Assembly (NCBI RefSeq): GCF_030273315.1
Contig: NZ_CP127174.1
Span: forward strand, 1,860,001-1,924,000
From: Natrialbaceae archaeon AArc-T1-2
GTDB lineage: Archaea > Halobacteriota > Halobacteria > Halobacteriales > Natrialbaceae
Direction: 5' to 3'
Length of the DNA stretch: 64,000 bases
Below are positions 60,528 to 64,000 of this stretch, in pieces. The notes under the pieces are model-generated. The model was not told where the DNA came from. It saw nothing but the letters and a program-made list of their open reading frames with translations, and did no database searches. How positions within the stretch are numbered: position 1 is the first letter of the stretch; each line of letters starts with the position of its first letter. A program made the position numbers and the translations under genes.

Positions 60528-61532
60528 TCAGGCTTCACGACCCAGCTCGGCGAGCAGATGCGAGACGTGGAGGCGGTCGCTGGTCCCCCCCTGGAGGTCG
60601 AACTCGATATCGGCGGCGAGACGCTGCACCTGGGCCAGTTTCTCTCCCTGGTAACGAGAGCGTGCAACCGCGAGAATCTCTTCGAGTACCTCCTCGCCGT
60701 CGAGCCCTTCCTCGACCAGCAGATCGTCGAGCGTCTTTCGGGCGTCGGTGAAGTCGCCGGTCTCGGCGGCCTCGAGCATCGATTCGATCTCCTCGTCGAA
60801 TCCGACCGCGCCGAGGGTCTCGTAGGCCGCGCTCATGGTGATTTCGCCTTCCTCGACGGCGGTCGTCTGGGCGGCGAGGACTGCCTCGCGGACGTTACCG
60901 TCGGCATAGCCCGCGACGAACTCGAGGCCGTCGGCGTCGTAGGCGACGTCCTCGGCCTCTGCGATTCGCTCGAGGACGCCCACGAGTTCCCCGCTCGTCG
61001 GTGCTCGCATCGGGACGGGGAAACACCGCGATCGGATCGGCGGGATGAGTTTGGTGGGCTGGCGCGTGGCGACGACGAACTGTGTCGTTCGATGGTGTTT
61101 CTCCATGATTCGGCGCAGGGCCTGCTGGAAGTCTTCGCGGACGTCTTCGGCGTTGTCGAGCAGGATCGTCTTGTACTCGCCGGAGACGGGGGCGTAGCTC
61201 GCCGACTCCGTGAGGACGTGGTTTATCATGTCCCGCTTCGAGAGGTCGGATTTGCCGACGAGAAAGTGTGCGAACCGGGGATCGTTTTTGATCTCGGTTT
61301 TGCTCCGGCCGAAGAAGTCCGCGACGTTGATCTCGATCAGATCGTTGTCCGGATCGTCGTGTGCCTCGCGAGCCAGCGCACGCGCTGCTGCCGTTTTGCC
61401 GCTTCCCGGCGGTCCCTGCAGGACGAGGTTGATCGGCTCGTCGACCGCCCGCTCGAGGTAGCTGCGGGCGTCGTCCTGGGGGAGCTCCTCGAGGGCGGGT
61501 GCGTGCGTCTCGGTCCACAGCGGCGCGTCCAT
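60528..61532 (-). CDS. Replication factor C subunit (clamp-loader AAA+ protein)
   Basis: This 334-residue AAA+ protein begins MDAPLWTETHAPALEELPQD. Walker A GPPGSGKT is intact (about 40-47). Walker B reads ILLDNAEDV, where the usual acidic DEAD-like catalytic Glu is Asn. The arginine-finger SRC motif (IRSRCFPV) is present, and the C-terminal collar domain follows. It matches archaeal RFC small subunits, which load PCNA with an RFC large subunit. Haloarchaea carry several RFC paralogues; this one may be ATPase-impaired. The gene converges with the CARF-like gene. Confidence 0.88.
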   Translation of the reverse strand: MDAPLWTETHAPALEELPQDDARSYLERAVDEPINLVLQGPPGSGKTAAARALAREAHDDPDNDLIEINVADFFGRSKTEIKNDPRFAHFLVGKSDLSKRDMINHVLTESASYAPVSGEYKTILLDNAEDVREDFQQALRRIMEKHHRTTQFVVATRQPTKLIPPIRSRCFPVPMRAPTSGELVGVLERIAEAEDVAYDADGLEFVAGYADGNVREAVLAAQTTAVEEGEITMSAAYETLGAVGFDEEIESMLEAAETGDFTDARKTLDDLLVEEGLDGEEVLEEILAVARSRYQGEKLAQVQRLAADIEFDLQGGTSDRLHVSHLLAELGREA

Positions 61533-61680
61533 CGGTCGTCGGTAGGGCAGACGGCGGTAAGAATCGGTCGGTTACGCCTCGAGTCGATCTCCGACTCGTC
61601 GTGACGCTGTCGTGTTCTGGCGTCGGATCACAACGATCTTGGTAAGGCGGTGGTGAGTGGCGTCCAGCTCTCGATACAGG

Positions 61681-62955
61681 ATGGCACTTTCCGACAACGA
61701 CAGATCGATCGCCGCGTTCACGGTGGTCGCTCACGCCCTCGTTCACTGGTTCGAACTGGCAGTTCCGATCCTGCTCGTCGTCTGGCTCGCCGAGTTCGAG
61801 GTGTCGATGACACTCGTTGGTGTCGTCGTCGCACTCGGGTACGCCCCGTTCGGGCTCGGCGCCGTACCTGCCGGCCTCCTCGTCGATCGGTACCGGACGA
61901 AACGGCTCGTCGTGTTCTGCTTGGCCGCTATGAGCCTCGCGTTCGCCAGCCTTGCGGTTGCACCATCGATCTATACGATCGCGGCCAGTCTGTTGATCTG
62001 GGGAGTGGCCGCGAGCATCTACCATCCGGCGGGGCTGGCGCTCATCAGCACCGGCGTCGAGGACCGCGGCACGGTCTTCGCCTGGCACGGCATCGCCGGC
62101 AACGCCGGAATCGCACTGGGTCCGTTCGTCACCGCGACCCTGCTACTGTTTTTCGAGTGGCGGCTCGTCATCGTTTTGCTCGCGCTACCCGGCGTCGTCG
62201 CGACCGTCTACGGCCTCCGTGCCCGGTTTGACCCGACCGCAGCCCTCGAGGACACCGTCGCCGCCGACGCTGCTAGAACGAACTCTCCCACTGCGGTCGT
62301 CGCAAACTCCCGGTCGCTGTTCGCCAGTTCGTTCCTGCTCGTGTTTCTCGTCGTCACGCTCGTCGGACTCTTCTATCGCGGCACGCTCACGTACTTGCCC
62401 GAAATTCTCCACGGGCTCTCGACGATGGCGGACGTCTCCTCGCCGATCGACCTCGAGGAACTCTCGCTCGGGGACTACGTCTACGTCTGGGTGCTCGTCG
62501 CGGGGATGGCGGGTCAGTACGCCGGCGGGAAGTTGACCGATCACGTTCCCGTCCCGCGGGGACTCGTCGTCATCTTCGTCGTACTGGCCGCCCTCGCGCT
62601 CGTGTTCGTTCCGGTGGCCGGACTGGGGATCGTCGCGATCGTGCTGTTTTGTGGCGTGCTCGGGTTCGCGCTGTTTGCGATCGAGCCGTTCTATCAGGAG
62701 GCCGTCGCCGTCTACACGCCGGCTGACACTCGCGGACTCTCGTACGGCTACACCTACCTGGGCATGTTCGGACTCGGGGCCGCGAGTATCTCCGCGGGCG
62801 GCGTTCTGCTCGAGGCGTTCACGCTCGGGGTCTTTTTCGCGTCGCTGTCCGCGGTCGCCGTCGTCGGTGCCGCCGTTGCGTCGTTGCTGGTACTCAACGT
62901 CGGGTCTCACTCGAGTGTGTCCTCGTCTTCGCCAGTCAGCTCTGACGACGACTGA
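61681..62955 (+). CDS. Major facilitator superfamily transporter
   Basis: This 424-residue protein has about twelve hydrophobic helices and the MFS loop motif GLLVDRYRTKRLVVF between helices 2 and 3. It begins MALSDNDRSIAAFTVVAHAL; ATG 61681 is chosen over an in-frame ATG 24 nt upstream. The central loop (ALEDTVAADAARTNSPTAVV) and an acidic C-terminus are hydrophilic. The substrate cannot be inferred. Confidence 0.87.
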   Translation: MALSDNDRSIAAFTVVAHALVHWFELAVPILLVVWLAEFEVSMTLVGVVVALGYAPFGLGAVPAGLLVDRYRTKRLVVFCLAAMSLAFASLAVAPSIYTIAASLLIWGVAASIYHPAGLALISTGVEDRGTVFAWHGIAGNAGIALGPFVTATLLLFFEWRLVIVLLALPGVVATVYGLRARFDPTAALEDTVAADAARTNSPTAVVANSRSLFASSFLLVFLVVTLVGLFYRGTLTYLPEILHGLSTMADVSSPIDLEELSLGDYVYVWVLVAGMAGQYAGGKLTDHVPVPRGLVVIFVVLAALALVFVPVAGLGIVAIVLFCGVLGFALFAIEPFYQEAVAVYTPADTRGLSYGYTYLGMFGLGAASISAGGVLLEAFTLGVFFASLSAVAVVGAAVASLLVLNVGSHSSVSSSSPVSSDDD

Positions 62956-63044
62956 TAATGGTGGCTGTGACTATGGTCCGGTGCAACCGCAAGACGGGTC
63001 TCGGCTGCATCGGTACCGATTCACAGCCGACGTTATGAGACTGA

Positions 63045-64000
63045 TCAACGCAGGACGACGATTACGACTCCGACGAGTGCGCTCGTCCCGAGTACGCCCA
63101 TCACGAGCCGTCCCATCTCCGCGGAGCCGCCGATCCGGGCGATTCCCATCTTGACGATCGAGTTGATCACGACTGCGAGGACGACGCCGGTCTCGGCGAC
63201 CGATCGGGAGATCTCATCCTCGAGTGCGAGCCGCCCCAGCGACAGCGTGATCGCGTTGACGTCGGCGAGCCCGGAGACGATCGCCGTCCCGTAGACGCCG
63301 GCCTCGCCGAAGATCGGATTCAGCGTCTCGAGCAACACCAGGATAACGGCGAAGAAGGCGCCGAACGCGAGTGCCGGTCCGAGCCGGAACGGGTTCTCGA
63401 GGTCGACGGTCGGCGTCCCGTCGGCCCGGAGTCGCCGGATCACGAACGCGGCAAGCACCACACCGACGGCCGTCATCGCGAGCAACGGGACGGCAAGCGA
63501 GAGCGCGAGCGACGGGTTGACGACGGCGACGAGGATCAGCGCTCGTGGGAACATGGTAATGGAGGCGATCGCGGCGGCGACGGAAGCGACCGGGGTCAGT
63601 TCGGGGTTGTGCCGTGCCTGTTCGGCCATCGCCATCACGGTCGCCGTCGAGGAGACGAACCCGCCGAACAGTCCCGTCAGGCCGATTCCCTTCTCCGGAC
63701 CGAGAACCTTCGTCAGCACGTAGCCGAGAAAGCTCAGCCCGGAGACGAACACGACCATCAGCCAGACGAACCGCGGGTTGAGTCCGAGCAAGACGTCGAG
63801 TTCCTCGTCGGGGAGCAACGGCAACACGACGAGCGCGAGGATGAGAAAGGTCAGTGCGTCCCGGAGGTCGTCCCGGCCGATACGGTCTGCGAACGCGTGG
63901 GCGGGTTCTTTGATCGCGAGCAGGGCCGCGGTCACCGTCCCGAAGACGACCGAGAGGACGAGCCCGTCACCGGAGTGAGTCGCCATCGCTCCGTAGACGA
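63045..64000 (-). CDS. DUF4010 membrane protein, MgtC/SapB-type (5'-truncated by window edge)
   Basis: The frame is open from the right edge; an internal ATG at 63986 is probably not the start, because DUF4010 proteins usually carry an N-terminal MgtC domain that would lie beyond the window. The visible 317 residues hold many hydrophobic helices, with KEPAHAFADRIGRDDLRDAL, PEKGIGLTGLFGGFVSSTAT and SGLADVNAITLSLGRLALED, typical of DUF4010. MgtC-like proteins are linked to magnesium and membrane stress; the function of DUF4010 is unknown. Confidence 0.8.
   Translation of the reverse strand, partial: VYGAMATHSGDGLVLSVVFGTVTAALLAIKEPAHAFADRIGRDDLRDALTFLILALVVLPLLPDEELDVLLGLNPRFVWLMVVFVSGLSFLGYVLTKVLGPEKGIGLTGLFGGFVSSTATVMAMAEQARHNPELTPVASVAAAIASITMFPRALILVAVVNPSLALSLAVPLLAMTAVGVVLAAFVIRRLRADGTPTVDLENPFRLGPALAFGAFFAVILVLLETLNPIFGEAGVYGTAIVSGLADVNAITLSLGRLALEDEISRSVAETGVVLAVVINSIVKMGIARIGGSAEMGRLVMGVLGTSALVGVVIVVLR

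Noticed and set aside
1-64000. CRISPR arrays, rRNA genes or complete insertion sequences
   Set aside because: No regularly spaced repeats, rRNA-like segments or transposase motifs were found by reading the window.

Overview
This window comes from a haloarchaeon (class Halobacteria, family not resolved). The DNA is GC-rich with strong G/C bias at third codon positions. Predicted proteins are acidic and D/E-rich. Archaeal information-processing genes (L21e, S8e, RpoF, RFC, KsgA, an archaeal-type ProRS, a TFB-like protein) sit beside halophile hallmarks: a bacterioruberin cluster, Tat-dependent lipoproteins, MfnA used without methanogenesis, and largely leaderless promoters with a TATA box about 25-30 nt before the start codon.

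Layout. 1-3.0 kb: a truncated Gfo/Idh/MocA oxidoreductase and a MetE pair in which only one copy keeps the zinc ligands. 3.0-7.0 kb: the conserved archaeal L21e-RpoF-DUF655-KsgA cluster, followed by MscS and a HemK2-like methylase. 7.0-19 kb: small membrane proteins, MfnA, PEP synthase, a PhzF-like protein, a methyltransferase, a duplicated DoxX-like protein, enoyl-CoA hydratase and topoisomerase I. 19-27.3 kb: a MATE exporter, GatB, a small coiled-coil protein, SMC and ScpA. 27.4-35 kb: a winged-helix regulator, ThiC, a Tat lipoprotein, a methyltransferase, a secreted HExxH protein, endonuclease IV and a YkgJ-like protein. 35.1-36.0 kb: a low-GC accessory pocket. 36-41 kb: carotenoid genes (crtD-lyeJ-cruF with convergent crtB). 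41-48.5 kb: ProRS, an R2-like diiron protein with a quinone-oxidoreductase-like partner, S8e, malic enzyme and CoaD. 48.5-50.7 kb: a TFB-like regulator, tRNA-Leu with a duplicated 3' end, an interrupted tRNA-like gene and a low-GC FKBP gene. 50.7-64 kb: a conserved hypothetical, glutamate synthase, a GIY-YIG protein, a locus of competing antisense ORFs, a beta-helix lipoprotein, a CARF-like regulator, an RFC subunit, an MFS transporter and a truncated DUF4010 protein.

The most striking unexplained signal is an 88-bp imperfect palindrome present in three identical copies (13838-13925 inverted; 42866-42953; 50523-50610). Each copy begins and ends with CTAG. The 80-bp core has 34-bp terminal inverted repeats (27 of 34 positions match) around a 12-nt centre. 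It resembles a recently mobile MITE-like element inserted in intergenic DNA; one copy supplies the stop codon of proS. No rRNA, CRISPR array or intact transposase gene was seen.
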